Part shown: piece by piece, positions 7,351-14,500 of the stretch | Numbering within the stretch: position 1 is the stretch's first letter | How the letters are laid out: each line of letters opens with the position of its first letter | Assembly (NCBI GenBank): GCA_000433135.1 | Contig: HF991957.1 | Span: forward strand, 5,646 to 20,145 | Length of the DNA stretch: 14,500 nt | Origin: Clostridium sp. CAG:921 | GTDB lineage: Bacteria; Bacillota; Clostridia; TANB77; CAG-465 | Direction: 5' to 3' | Position numbers and translations under genes: made by a program | Notes under the pieces: model-generated | Seen by the model: only the letters and a program-made list of their open reading frames with translations | Databases searched by the model: none | Told to the model about the DNA's origin: nothing

Positions 7351-7584
7351 TATTATGTAATCTATTCATCAAGAATTATTGTAATTTTATAATAATGTCT
7401 TAATTAATACTTTTAGGAAAAATATTTAATACACCTCATTTATTCTACCTCTTTACACATAGTTTTTAGTAATTATATATATCCCCCTCATTTAGTATAT
7501 TTTTATATAAAAATGCTAGTTAAAAAATAACTTAAAATACTAAAAAAGGGTTGAATATTTTTTAATTATATAATACAATATAAC
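7351..7584. other. AT-rich divergent intergenic region
   Basis: The gap between the orphan gene and the Lon-like gene is about 350 bases. Apart from the two promoters listed separately, it holds AT-rich sequence with no convincing ORF, RNA gene or strong hairpin. TTGAAT at 7551-7556 lies only 12 bases before a TATAAT at 7569-7574, which is too close for a standard promoter. Confidence 0.5.
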
Positions 7585-7593
7585 TGTTATAAT
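7585..7593 (+). promoter_or_regulatory. Extended -10 promoter for the Lon-like protease gene
   Basis: TGTTATAAT (7585-7593) is a perfect -10 box with the upstream TG extension. No good -35 box is present at the right distance, which is usual for extended -10 promoters. Transcription would start near 7600, giving a leader of about 27 bases that carries the ribosome site. Confidence 0.6.
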
Positions 7594-7626
7594 AGAGGTA
7601 AACAAAAGATATTGGAGGAAATATAT

Positions 7627-10044
7627 ATGAAAATTAAAGAACTAAAACCTACTGATTTAAAAAACAATCAAAATCAAGACTATTTGGATTTTGAAACTAC
7701 GAAAGATTTAGAACCTTTTAACGGAATAATTGGTCAAGAAAGAGCTTTAAGTGCTATAAAATCTGCTATGCAAATTCCTCAAAAAGGATTTAATTTATAT
7801 GTATCTGGTAGCATTGGTATAGGGAAAACAGCATATGCACTATCTATTGTTAATAACTTAAGTCAAAAGCAAAAAATTCCTAATGATTATTGTTATATAT
7901 ACAATTTTGAAAACCCAAATGAGCCTATTGCAGTATCTTTAGAACCTGGTATGGGATCTGAATTTAAAAGAGATATGAATAGATTTATAAAAAACTTACT
8001 TGACAGATTACAAAAAGACTTGAGTGGTGATATGTATGAAAAAGAGAAAAAAAATATCTTAGACAGATATTCTCGCGCAAAAGAAAATATAATGAAAGAA
8101 TTCGATAAATCCACTTATGAACAAGGATTTAAAGTTAGAAATACAGAGGACGGAATCTATTTTTCACCAGTTCACAATGGTGTTATTTTAAATGAGAAAG
8201 ACTTTAACATATTAGATGAAAAAACAAAGAAATATTTTGAAGAAAAAAGTCCTAAGATTCAAGAACAAACTTTAGAGGTGTTAAAAGAGCTTGATGCACT
8301 TGATAAAAAAGCTGAACAAGTTATCCAAGAGTGGCAGTCAAATTTAACTACATTTGCTGTGACTCAATGTATGAGTGATTTAAAAATAAAGTATAAAAAG
8401 AATTTAAAAATTCAAAACTTTTTATATTCTATTCAAAGTGATGTTGTTAAAAATATTGATTATTTCAAAAGTTATGAAGATAGCATAAAGTCACAAAAAT
8501 CACCATCTTCTATGCAACAAATGATGATGATGCCACAGCTACTTCAAAGGCAACAAAAACCTTGGGACAATTACAAAGTAAATTTATTAGTGGACAATGA
8601 TAAGCTATTTCATGCTCCAGTTATATTGTGTAAAAATCCTAATTATTTTGACTTATTTGGAAAGCTTGAATTTGAAACTGGTCCATCTGGTGCTAAAACA
8701 AGCTATATGATGTTAAAACCAGGTCTTGTTCATAAAGCAAATGGAGGTTATCTAATAGTAAATATACGTGATTTACTAAGTAGCATGCCAACTTGGGAAG
8801 CTTTCAAAAGAGTATTAAGAAATCAAGAGTTATCTATTGACAGCTCACGTGATATAGCACAACCTGTTACTGTTGTATCATTAAAGCCTGAACCAATTCC
8901 TATGAATTTTCAAGTAATATTAATAGGTTCTGAATTGCATTACCAACAACTTTGTCAAATGGACGTAGACTTTAAAAAATTATTTAAGGTAAAAGCTGAT
9001 TTTGATGATTATTATCCAAGAAATAAAGATAATACAACAAAACTTGCTCAATATATTGCTTTTATAGCAAAAAAACATGAATTGCTTGATTTTGACAAAT
9101 CAGCAGTAAAAGAAATAATTGAATTTAGTTCAAGATGCGCTGGCAATCAAAAAAGACTTACGGCTATAAAACAAGACATTGTAGACTTGTGTATTGAATC
9201 AAATTTTGTTGCAAAAACTACTAAAAAGAAATTAATTACTATAACTGAGGTAAAAAAAGCTTTAGAAAGTAAAAAAGATAGATTTTCAAAATATAGAGAT
9301 AATTTAAATGAAATGATTTCAAGTGGAGATATTATGATTTCTACCTCTGGAAAAAAAGTAGGTCAAATAAATGGACTTACAGTAGCTATTACAGGTGATT
9401 ACTCATTTGGTCAACCAGTTAGGATTACAGCTAATACTTTCATAGGAAAAAGTGGAGTTGTAAATATTGAAAGTCAAGTTTCACTAAGTGGAACATCTCA
9501 TTCTAAGGGTGTGTACATACTATCTGCATATATTGGTGAAAAGTATGCACAAGAAGCTCCTCTTTCACTTACAGCTAGTATTTGCTTCGAACAAATATAT
9601 AATGGTATTGATGGTGATAGTGCTTCTTCTACTGAATTATACGCAATATTATCTTCTCTTGCTGGTATACCTATTAATCAAAGCCTAGCTGTTACTGGCT
9701 CTGTTAATCAAAAAGGTGAAATACAGCCTATTGGTGGGGTAACCGATAAAATAGAAGGATTTTATAAAGTGTGTAAAAATAGAGGATTAAATAAAGAAAA
9801 TGGTGTACTTATTCCTGTACAAAATGTTAAAAATTTAACACTTTCTGACGAAATTATAGAATCAGTTAGAAATGGTGATTTTCACATATACCCTGTATCT
9901 ACAATAGACGAAGGAATAGAAATATTAACTGGCGTATATGCAGGTAATTTAACAGAAGATGGTACATATGAAAGAGGTAGTATAAATTATCTAGTTTCTA
10001 AAAAATTAAATGATTATGCAATAAAAAGTAAAAACTTTAATTAA
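7627..10044 (+). CDS. Lon-family AAA+ protease (AAA_32 / LonB-like)
   Basis: 805 residues; an ATP-dependent serine protease with a Ser-Lys dyad that degrades unfolded or regulatory proteins. The ATG at 7627 lies 8 bases after GGAGG (7614-7618); the in-frame TTG at 7612 is part of that site. Walker A is GSIGIGKT (61-68). A long helical, charged insert (about 115-300) is typical of the AAA_32 type, and a Q/M-rich stretch (QQMMMMPQLLQRQQ) follows. The Walker-B-like region is GGYLIVNIRDLL (373-384). In the C-terminal Lon protease domain the catalytic Ser is S665 (GDSAS) and the Lys is K708 (IGGVTDK), 43 residues apart as in classical Lon. There is no N-terminal LAN substrate domain, so this is not housekeeping LonA. 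I see no transmembrane hairpin like that of archaeal LonB. It is a single-gene unit; the substrate is unknown. Confidence 0.93.
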   Translation: MKIKELKPTDLKNNQNQDYLDFETTKDLEPFNGIIGQERALSAIKSAMQIPQKGFNLYVSGSIGIGKTAYALSIVNNLSQKQKIPNDYCYIYNFENPNEPIAVSLEPGMGSEFKRDMNRFIKNLLDRLQKDLSGDMYEKEKKNILDRYSRAKENIMKEFDKSTYEQGFKVRNTEDGIYFSPVHNGVILNEKDFNILDEKTKKYFEEKSPKIQEQTLEVLKELDALDKKAEQVIQEWQSNLTTFAVTQCMSDLKIKYKKNLKIQNFLYSIQSDVVKNIDYFKSYEDSIKSQKSPSSMQQMMMMPQLLQRQQKPWDNYKVNLLVDNDKLFHAPVILCKNPNYFDLFGKLEFETGPSGAKTSYMMLKPGLVHKANGGYLIVNIRDLLSSMPTWEAFKRVLRNQELSIDSSRDIAQPVTVVSLKPEPIPMNFQVILIGSELHYQQLCQMDVDFKKLFKVKADFDDYYPRNKDNTTKLAQYIAFIAKKHELLDFDKSAVKEIIEFSSRCAGNQKRLTAIKQDIVDLCIESNFVAKTTKKKLITITEVKKALESKKDRFSKYRDNLNEMISSGDIMISTSGKKVGQINGLTVAITGDYSFGQPVRITANTFIGKSGVVNIESQVSLSGTSHSKGVYILSAYIGEKYAQEAPLSLTASICFEQIYNGIDGDSASSTELYAILSSLAGIPINQSLAVTGSVNQKGEIQPIGGVTDKIEGFYKVCKNRGLNKENGVLIPVQNVKNLTLSDEIIESVRNGDFHIYPVSTIDEGIEILTGVYAGNLTEDGTYERGSINYLVSKKLNDYAIKSKNFN

Positions 10045-10063
10045 ATTATTAAATTATTATAAA

Positions 10064-10123
10064 ATGCTTACGACAATAAAGATTGTTACTTTAACTGTAA
10101 CTTTAAACATATGTCGTAAGCAT
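10064..10123. terminator. Long-loop hairpin between convergent Lon-like gene and murE
   Basis: A perfect 12-bp inverted repeat (ATGCTTACGACA at 10064-10075; TGTCGTAAGCAT at 10112-10123) encloses 36 bases that contain a second small stem (GTTAC 10085-10089, GTAAC 10097-10101). It lies between two convergent genes, 19 bases past one stop and 21 past the other. The T-tracts are only moderate on both sides. A two-way terminator is most likely. Confidence 0.6.
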
Positions 10124-10144
10124 ATTTTATATAAATAGTAAAAG

Positions 10145-11709
10145 TTAATTATTATTTTCATAATTTTTTATACAATTAATTATATTCTCACTATCACCTG
10201 TATATTTTTTGTATCCACTTCCAACTTTTTGAGTATGCTCATTACCCTTTCCAAGAATCAAAATTATATATTTTTCATCTTTTAAAATAGCTTTATGCAC
10301 AGCCTTTTTTATAGCTAAATCTCTATCTTCAACTATTTCATAATTTTTAGTATTCTTTGAAACATACTTTTCAATTTCACTACATATTCCTAGCACTGAT
10401 TCATACGCCGGATCATCTTCTGTTAAAAATATATAGTCTGAATTAATTGATGCTACCTCTCCTAAGTCTTTTCTTCTTATTTGAGCTTTATTTCCAGGGC
10501 AACCAAAAATTGATATTATTTTTCTATCTGGATATTCCTTTTTTGTAGTTTCAAATATTTTTTCAAAACTTAATTTATTATGTGCATAATCAACAATTGC
10601 TAAAATTTTTTTATCTGATGAGCTATATATTTCCATTCTTCCTTCTGATTTTGCCTTCTTCAGTCCTGAAATTATATAATTTGTTGGAATTTTTAAGAAT
10701 TTAGCTATTGCAATTGCTGCCAAGGCATTTTCAACATTAAATAATCCCGGTATTGTAAGCATTACACTAAATTTTTCTTTTTCACTGTATTCATTATCAC
10801 TATATACTACATCAAATTCAGTAAAGAGTCCATTTTTATGAATATTTGTTGCGTAAACATTAGCAGTATTATCCTTAGTTGAAAAAGTGTGAATTTCACA
10901 TTTATTTTTATTTGCAACATTTAAAGCTCTAGGTGCAAAGTCCATATCTAAATTGATACAAGTTTTTATTGACTTTTTGAATATTTCAAGTTTTGAAGTA
11001 AAATAATCTTCAAAATCAGGATGCTCTACTGGGCTTATATGATCCTCTGAAATGTTCAAAAACGCTGAAATTTCAAAATTAACATCATTTACTCTAGCAT
11101 ATTTTAATGCTTGAGATGATACTTCCATTACAACATTTTCTATTCCAGTGTCATTTATATTATATAAATTTCTTTGAAGATCAAGTGATTCTGGTGTTGT
11201 AAGTTTTGACTTATAATAATTTTTACCATCGTATGTATAAATAGATGAAATTATAGCATTTTCTTTTTTATTATTTGATAATGAATATTCATCTAAAATA
11301 TATTTTACAAAGTATGATGTAGTTGATTTTCCTTTTGTCCCAGTTATTCCAATAACATTTAATTTATTCCAATAACATTTAATTTAGTAGCAGGATTATC
11401 AAAAAATTTTGCACTAAGCACTGATAAGGCTAACCTTATATCAGTAACAATTATTCCAGGAATACAAGTATCATATTTTTTATCTGATATGTATATAAAA
11501 CTCCCAGAATCAATGGCATCTAGTAAATATTCAATCTTAAATGTAGCTCCCTTACATATAAACATTGTACTTTTTTTTATATCTTTTGAATTATATGATA
11601 TATACTCTACATTTTCATTTAAAATTTCTTCTATATTATTATCAATAAATTTTATAAGATTTTGTCCTTTTAACAAATCTATATATTCTTTTAATTTAAA
11701 AAATTTCAT
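10145..11709 (-). pseudogene. murE: MurE-type UDP-MurNAc-peptide ligase, frameshifted by a 20-base tandem duplication
   Basis: MurE adds the third amino acid to UDP-MurNAc-dipeptide in peptidoglycan synthesis. The 5' part (11359-11709, 116 codons) encodes the MurE N-domain and stops at TAA 11359-11361. The frame resumes through the rest of the protein to 10145. Deleting one copy of the duplication at 11344-11386 gives 514 continuous residues: N-domain, ATP loop GTKGKST (117-123), TTPESLD, MEVSSQAL, IVDYAHN, GCPGNK and the C-terminal GKGNE. The start ATG (11709) has GAGGTG 6 bases upstream and an intact promoter, so decay is recent or the break is an artefact. Where meso-diaminopimelate MurE has DNPR, this has DDPAY, and GKGHE is GKGNE, so it belongs to a variant clade; the amino acid added is not predictable from this. 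No internal ATG, GTG or TTG would give a functional downstream product, and I see no slippery heptamer in the frame overlap. Confidence 0.88.
11344..11386. repeat. Exact 20-base tandem duplication inside murE
   Basis: The 20-base unit TTATTCCAATAACATTTAAT occurs at 11344-11363 and again at 11364-11383, and three more bases (TTA) continue the period. 20 is not a multiple of 3, so the second copy shifts the murE frame. The single-copy state would encode LNVIGIT directly before the GTKGKST loop. Confidence 0.97.
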
Positions 11710-11768
11710 TTATAACACCTCATAATTTAAAAAATCTAATAGTAATTAAAACTCAAAATCACATACTA

Positions 11769-11797
11769 ATTATACTATTAATATATTATTTTTGCAA
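11769..11797 (-). promoter_or_regulatory. Sigma-A type promoter for murE
   Basis: On the minus strand, TTGCAA (11792-11797) and a perfect TATAAT (11769-11774) have a 17-base spacer, about 60 bases upstream of the murE start. The rest of the gap 11710-11927 is AT-rich and I see nothing else in it. Confidence 0.65.
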
Positions 11798-11927
11798 TAA
11801 AATTAAAAATATAAAAAACTATAAATATTTAATAAAAAATTAAATTAATTTCATTGTCTTAATACAAGTTATTGTATTATTTATTACTATAATACTAAAT
11901 AATAAAAATAGTGTATTCTTATATAAA

Positions 11928-11962
11928 AAAGCATAGGGGTACTTATTTTCTCCCTATGCTTT
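11928..11962 (-). terminator. Rho-independent terminator of the PHP-domain gene
   Basis: A perfect 11-bp stem (AAAGCATAGGG 11928-11938; CCCTATGCTTT 11952-11962) with a 13-base loop begins 3 bases past the PHP stop codon. On the minus strand it is followed by T residues (complement of 11925-11930). It insulates murE from this gene. Confidence 0.85.
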
Positions 11963-11965
11963 CAT

Positions 11966-12841
11966 TTAATTTTTTTTAGCACGATTTTTTAAGTTTTCTA
12001 TTATATTAGTATCGGTTATATTTAAATTATTACCTATCCCCTTTCCTATTTCAAGTCCTTTTGGTTCTCTTGTTAAAATTCCATGATAATCTGTTCCAAC
12101 AGTAGGTATCAAATCAAATTTATCACAAATTTTTAGATATTCTTCCCTTCTTTCCTCATCATTATACGGAGTATATACCTCTATTCCATCAAGACCTGCT
12201 TCTGCTAAACTTCCAAAGAACCCTTCTTCACTACTCTTTGCAATTCTTAAACTTTTAGGATGTGCAACTACTATAGATCCGCCAACAGATTTTACATACT
12301 TTACTAATTCGATAGGTGTTTTTTTATGCCTTGAAACATAACACTTTGAATTAAAATCAAGATATTCACCATATGCCGTTATAGGATCAGATGAAAAACC
12401 AAGCTTATAGAGTGCTATTGCAACATCAAATCTAGTTACGTGTTCTTTATTTCTTGCTAAATCTTTAACTTGTGAATATGTAATGCTTATTTTTTGACCC
12501 CGATTTAATAATTCCAGTATTTTTTTTATGGATTTTTCACGGTTTTCTTCATATTCATCAAGCATTATACAAATTTTTTGACTTGGATAATAAACAATCA
12601 TATGACAGCTATGATTTTTGTTTAATCCATATCCTGAAATGTCAGTGCCTATTTCTATTGCTGGAATAATTTCTATTTTATCACCTGCAAGTCTTCTTGC
12701 AACATTATATGAAGCCAAATTATAATGCTCTGCAAATGCCAGATAACCGACATTATTTTTTAGTGCAATGCCAATTATCTCTTCAATTGATTTTTTACCA
12801 TCTGAAAAAAGACTATGTACATGTAAATCAATAGTTTTCAT
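11966..12841 (-). CDS. PHP-domain metal-dependent phosphoesterase (TrpH/YciV-like)
   Basis: 291 residues. The ATG at 12841 has AAGGAGG (12850-12856) 8 bases upstream and yields MKTIDLHVHS, the standard start; the frame stays open to 12901, but that part overlaps the promoter. The metal-binding residues of the PHP fold are all visible: HVHSLFSDG (H7, H9, D14), AEHYN (E38, H39), EIGTDISG (E63), H80, HVTRFD (H134), VVAHPKS (H194) and GTDYHG (D251, H253). Relatives of this length hydrolyse phosphate esters such as 3',5'-nucleoside bisphosphates or 5' ends of short RNAs; the exact substrate cannot be read from the sequence. It is a cytoplasmic single-gene unit with its own promoter and terminator, divergent from the membrane ferredoxin gene. 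It is not the PHP domain of a DNA polymerase and not a histidinol phosphatase by motif layout. Confidence 0.9.
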   Translation of the reverse strand: MKTIDLHVHSLFSDGKKSIEEIIGIALKNNVGYLAFAEHYNLASYNVARRLAGDKIEIIPAIEIGTDISGYGLNKNHSCHMIVYYPSQKICIMLDEYEENREKSIKKILELLNRGQKISITYSQVKDLARNKEHVTRFDVAIALYKLGFSSDPITAYGEYLDFNSKCYVSRHKKTPIELVKYVKSVGGSIVVAHPKSLRIAKSSEEGFFGSLAEAGLDGIEVYTPYNDEERREEYLKICDKFDLIPTVGTDYHGILTREPKGLEIGKGIGNNLNITDTNIIENLKNRAKKN

Positions 12842-12891
12842 GTTTTTTTCCTCCTTAATATTAGAAGTTTTTTTATAATAAATTCTTATAT

Positions 12892-12920
12892 AGTATAACA
12901 AAAATTTCCTAATATCTCAA
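12892..12920 (-). promoter_or_regulatory. Sigma-A type promoter for the PHP-domain gene
   Basis: On the minus strand, TTGAGA (12915-12920) and TATACT (12892-12897) have a 17-base spacer, and the -10 box also carries the TG extension. The leader is about 45 bases and ends in AAGGAGG. Confidence 0.7.
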
Positions 12921-13084
12921 GATGTAAGATAAATATTAGATAACAAAAAAATATATATCCATCTATACAGGCAAATAATAAAATTATTAACATTATGTAA
13001 CTAATGTATAATTTTTTATTTTATATTTTTGCTTGATTATACATTTTTTACTAAATATTAAGTGATTTTAATTTAAAGTTATAG

Positions 13085-13090
13085 TATAAT
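13085..13090 (+). promoter_or_regulatory. Probable -10 box for the membrane ferredoxin gene
   Basis: A perfect TATAAT (13085-13090) lies 26 bases before the ATG at 13117, with AAGGAGGT (13102-13109) between them. The -35 at the right spacing is poor (GTGATT at 13062-13067). TTGATT (13033-13038) with TATTAA (13056-13061), spacer 17, is an alternative upstream promoter. Confidence 0.45.
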
Positions 13091-13116
13091 ATGTATATAT
13101 TAAGGAGGTATAATCA

Positions 13117-13953
13117 ATGTTAAAATGGATAAAGAACAATTTTGTTCCAATTATTATTTTAATAATGTTTGAGACTATTGCTATACTACTTACATACTTT
13201 ACTAAAAAGATTTTTTACCTTTTCAATTTTTCATATATTGGAATTTGTCTATTTATAGGAATCTGTTTATATTCACATAAAGTTCATTATGCCAGAAATG
13301 TTGTTCAATTTTTAGTTGGAACGTATATGCTACTATATTTAGGTATTATTTCCAAAGAAAACATGCAACTAGAAGGCTTTTGGTATTATTTATTTTTAGG
13401 ACTATTTGAGGCTGCAGTGATACACTATCTTGTTGCAAAAATTTGTGGGCCACTATTTTTTGGAAGAGGCTGGTGCGGATACGCTTGCTGGACTGGCATG
13501 ATACTTGATTTACTACCATATAAAATTCCACAAAGTAAGAGAAAAAATATTGGATTTATACGATATATAATGTTCTTCATTTCACTACTTTATGTAATAT
13601 TACTATTTTCACTTAACTTAAGTAATCTAGACACAGTAATGTTTTATAGCTTCATCATTGGTAACATTATATACTATATAATAGGAATTATATTTGCATT
13701 TTTGTTTAAAGATAATAGAGCCTTTTGCAAATATTTTTGTCCGATAACTGTATTTTTAAAACCAGCCAGTTATTTTTCAAGACTCAGAATAAAATGTGAA
13801 AGTGACAAGTGTATTAAATGTAATAAATGTATAAAATCTTGTCCTATGAATGTTGATATGACTAATAATTCGAGAAAAAGGAAAAATGGAACAGAATGTA
13901 TTTTATGCCTTAATTGTATCAATAATTGTCCTAAAAAAGCCTTACATTTATAA
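13117..13953 (+). CDS. NapH-like membrane-bound 4Fe-4S ferredoxin
   Basis: 278 residues; an integral membrane iron-sulfur protein of the NapH/Fer4_5 type, expected to move electrons between the membrane and a partner. The ATG at 13117 follows AAGGAGGT (13102-13109). About five hydrophobic helices are visible (about 9-28, 36-52, 62-78, 88-107, 148-166, with more at 173-197). Two CxxxC motifs typical of the family are present: GRGWCGYAC (C120, C124) and FCKYFCP (C204, C208). The C-terminal tail has two four-cysteine clusters: C232, C235, C238, C242 and C261, C264, C267, C271, each ending in CP, so two [4Fe-4S] centres are predicted. In NapH the tail faces the cytoplasm. No nap, rnf or other redox partner lies in the window, so the electron donor and acceptor are unknown. 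It is first in its transcription unit. Confidence 0.9.
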   Translation: MLKWIKNNFVPIIILIMFETIAILLTYFTKKIFYLFNFSYIGICLFIGICLYSHKVHYARNVVQFLVGTYMLLYLGIISKENMQLEGFWYYLFLGLFEAAVIHYLVAKICGPLFFGRGWCGYACWTGMILDLLPYKIPQSKRKNIGFIRYIMFFISLLYVILLFSLNLSNLDTVMFYSFIIGNIIYYIIGIIFAFLFKDNRAFCKYFCPITVFLKPASYFSRLRIKCESDKCIKCNKCIKSCPMNVDMTNNSRKRKNGTECILCLNCINNCPKKALHL

Positions 13954-14002
13954 CACTAAGTTACTAAAAAAAATAATATATAATCACACGTAGTAGATTC
14001 TT

Positions 14003-14419
14003 TTGTCCTTATATTTAATAATTAGTAAGGGATATATTTCTTACTTTTTAGTTTACAAGAAAACAAAAATAAAAGAAGGATTTATTATTATCAAAAATTC
14101 TATAGTTAAGCAGATTTCCAAGAACTTAATATTTGCAATTTATTATTTTCTTGTATTTTTTATTCTATCCAAATTACTTTTAAATAGTAAAAATGTACTC
14201 TATATTACTATTATGTGGACTATATCATCTTCAATTGGCTTTTTTATTAGAAAAAGTGTAGATGGCACAAACAAAGGTATATTATTTGGCATTATATTAA
14301 AACTGCTAATAGCCATGATAATATTTATTTTTGTAGCACCAATAGTTAGACTTTTACTAGGTATAACACAATTATCTAAAATATTATTAAAAAATATACT
14401 TGAACCACTAAATCAATGA
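14003..14419 (+). CDS. Small unrecognised membrane protein, start uncertain
   Basis: The frame is open from a TTG at 14003 (138 residues), but that TTG has no ribosome site. The membrane-protein part begins at about 14093 (KNSIVKQISKN) and contains three hydrophobic helices, roughly FAIYYFLVFFILSKLLL, YITIMWTISSSIGFFI and GIILKLLIAMIIFIFVAPIV. A fair Shine-Dalgarno, AGAAGGA (14074-14080), lies before in-frame ATT (14084, 14087) and ATC (14090) codons, where an ATG would be expected. So either a rare ATT start is used, the start codon is mutated, or the upstream TTG is real. I do not recognise the family. It is 49 bases after the membrane ferredoxin with no terminator between, so it may be co-transcribed; a shared role is only a guess. 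Confidence 0.55.
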   Translation: MSLYLIISKGYISYFLVYKKTKIKEGFIIIKNSIVKQISKNLIFAIYYFLVFFILSKLLLNSKNVLYITIMWTISSSIGFFIRKSVDGTNKGILFGIILKLLIAMIIFIFVAPIVRLLLGITQLSKILLKNILEPLNQ

Positions 14420-14435
14420 CAGCATAATAGAACAT

Positions 14436-14460
14436 TAGAAAATTTCTAAAAAATTTTCTA
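14436..14460. terminator. Weak AT-rich hairpin after the small membrane protein gene
   Basis: A perfect 10-bp inverted repeat (TAGAAAATTT 14436-14445; AAATTTTCTA 14451-14460) with a 5-base loop begins 17 bases past the stop. It is almost all A-T and has no T-tract, so terminator function is doubtful. Nothing else is seen to the end of the window. Confidence 0.35.
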
Positions 14461-14500
14461 GAATTAATACAAAATAAATATAAAAAAAAATCGTAAATAG

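Noticed and set aside
7345..7360. TTAATATTATGTAA at 7347-7360 resembles TTAACATTATGTAA at 12987-13000 (13 of 14), both in divergent intergenic regions, as a possible shared operator.
   Set aside because: In DNA this AT-rich, a 14-base near match is expected by chance, and the first copy overlaps only one end of a promoter. No third copy or symmetry supports it.
11359..11385. Programmed ribosomal frameshift rescuing murE.
   Set aside because: A -1 shift in the overlap would be needed, but no X XXY YYZ slippery heptamer or following strong stem is present. The exact 20-base repeat explains the break better.

Overview
The base composition is very low in G+C. Shine-Dalgarno sites are strong (AAGGAGG type), promoters are textbook sigma-A type with 17-base spacers, and terminators are short hairpins. 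Together with the gene content (tsaE-tsaB-rimI, a Lon-like AAA_32 protease, a Gram-positive type MurE, pilin-like proteins with a Firmicutes-style N-terminus) this points to a low-GC Bacillota, most likely an uncultured or gut-type member of Clostridia. This is an inference from gene content; nothing here names the species.

Layout. Positions 1-4784 (minus strand) hold two tandem paralogues, the first cut by the window edge. Each has a pilin-like N-terminal helix, a long beta-rich extracellular region with an Ig-like part, and a C-terminal formylglycine-generating-enzyme/sulfatase-modifying-factor (SUMF, C-type-lectin-like) domain. Each has its own promoter, and a terminator lies between them. 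Divergent from them, 4961-6676 is the compact, overlapping tsaE-tsaB-rimI operon for tRNA t6A modification and ribosomal protein acetylation. A small orphan gene of noticeably higher G+C follows (6869-7273, minus), bounded by a two-way terminator and its own promoter. Then come a Lon-family AAA+ protease (7627-10044, plus), a murE-type Mur ligase on the minus strand (10145-11709), a PHP-domain phosphoesterase (11966-12841, minus), a NapH-like membrane ferredoxin (13117-13953, plus) and a small unrecognised membrane protein (14003-14419, plus).

Two things stand out. First, murE is split by an exact 20-base tandem duplication just before its ATP-binding loop; removing one copy restores a continuous 514-residue protein with an intact GTKGKST loop. 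It is either a real slippage mutation (possibly reversible) or a sequence/assembly error. Second, the paired pilin-helix/Ig/SUMF proteins lack both the conserved Glu5 of type IV pilins and the catalytic cysteines of formylglycine-generating enzymes. They look like surface-displayed binding proteins rather than enzymes and are the best candidate here for a little-described system.

Most other genes are ordinary housekeeping functions, each in a short transcription unit. I see no RNA genes, CRISPR arrays, insertion sequences or phage genes.
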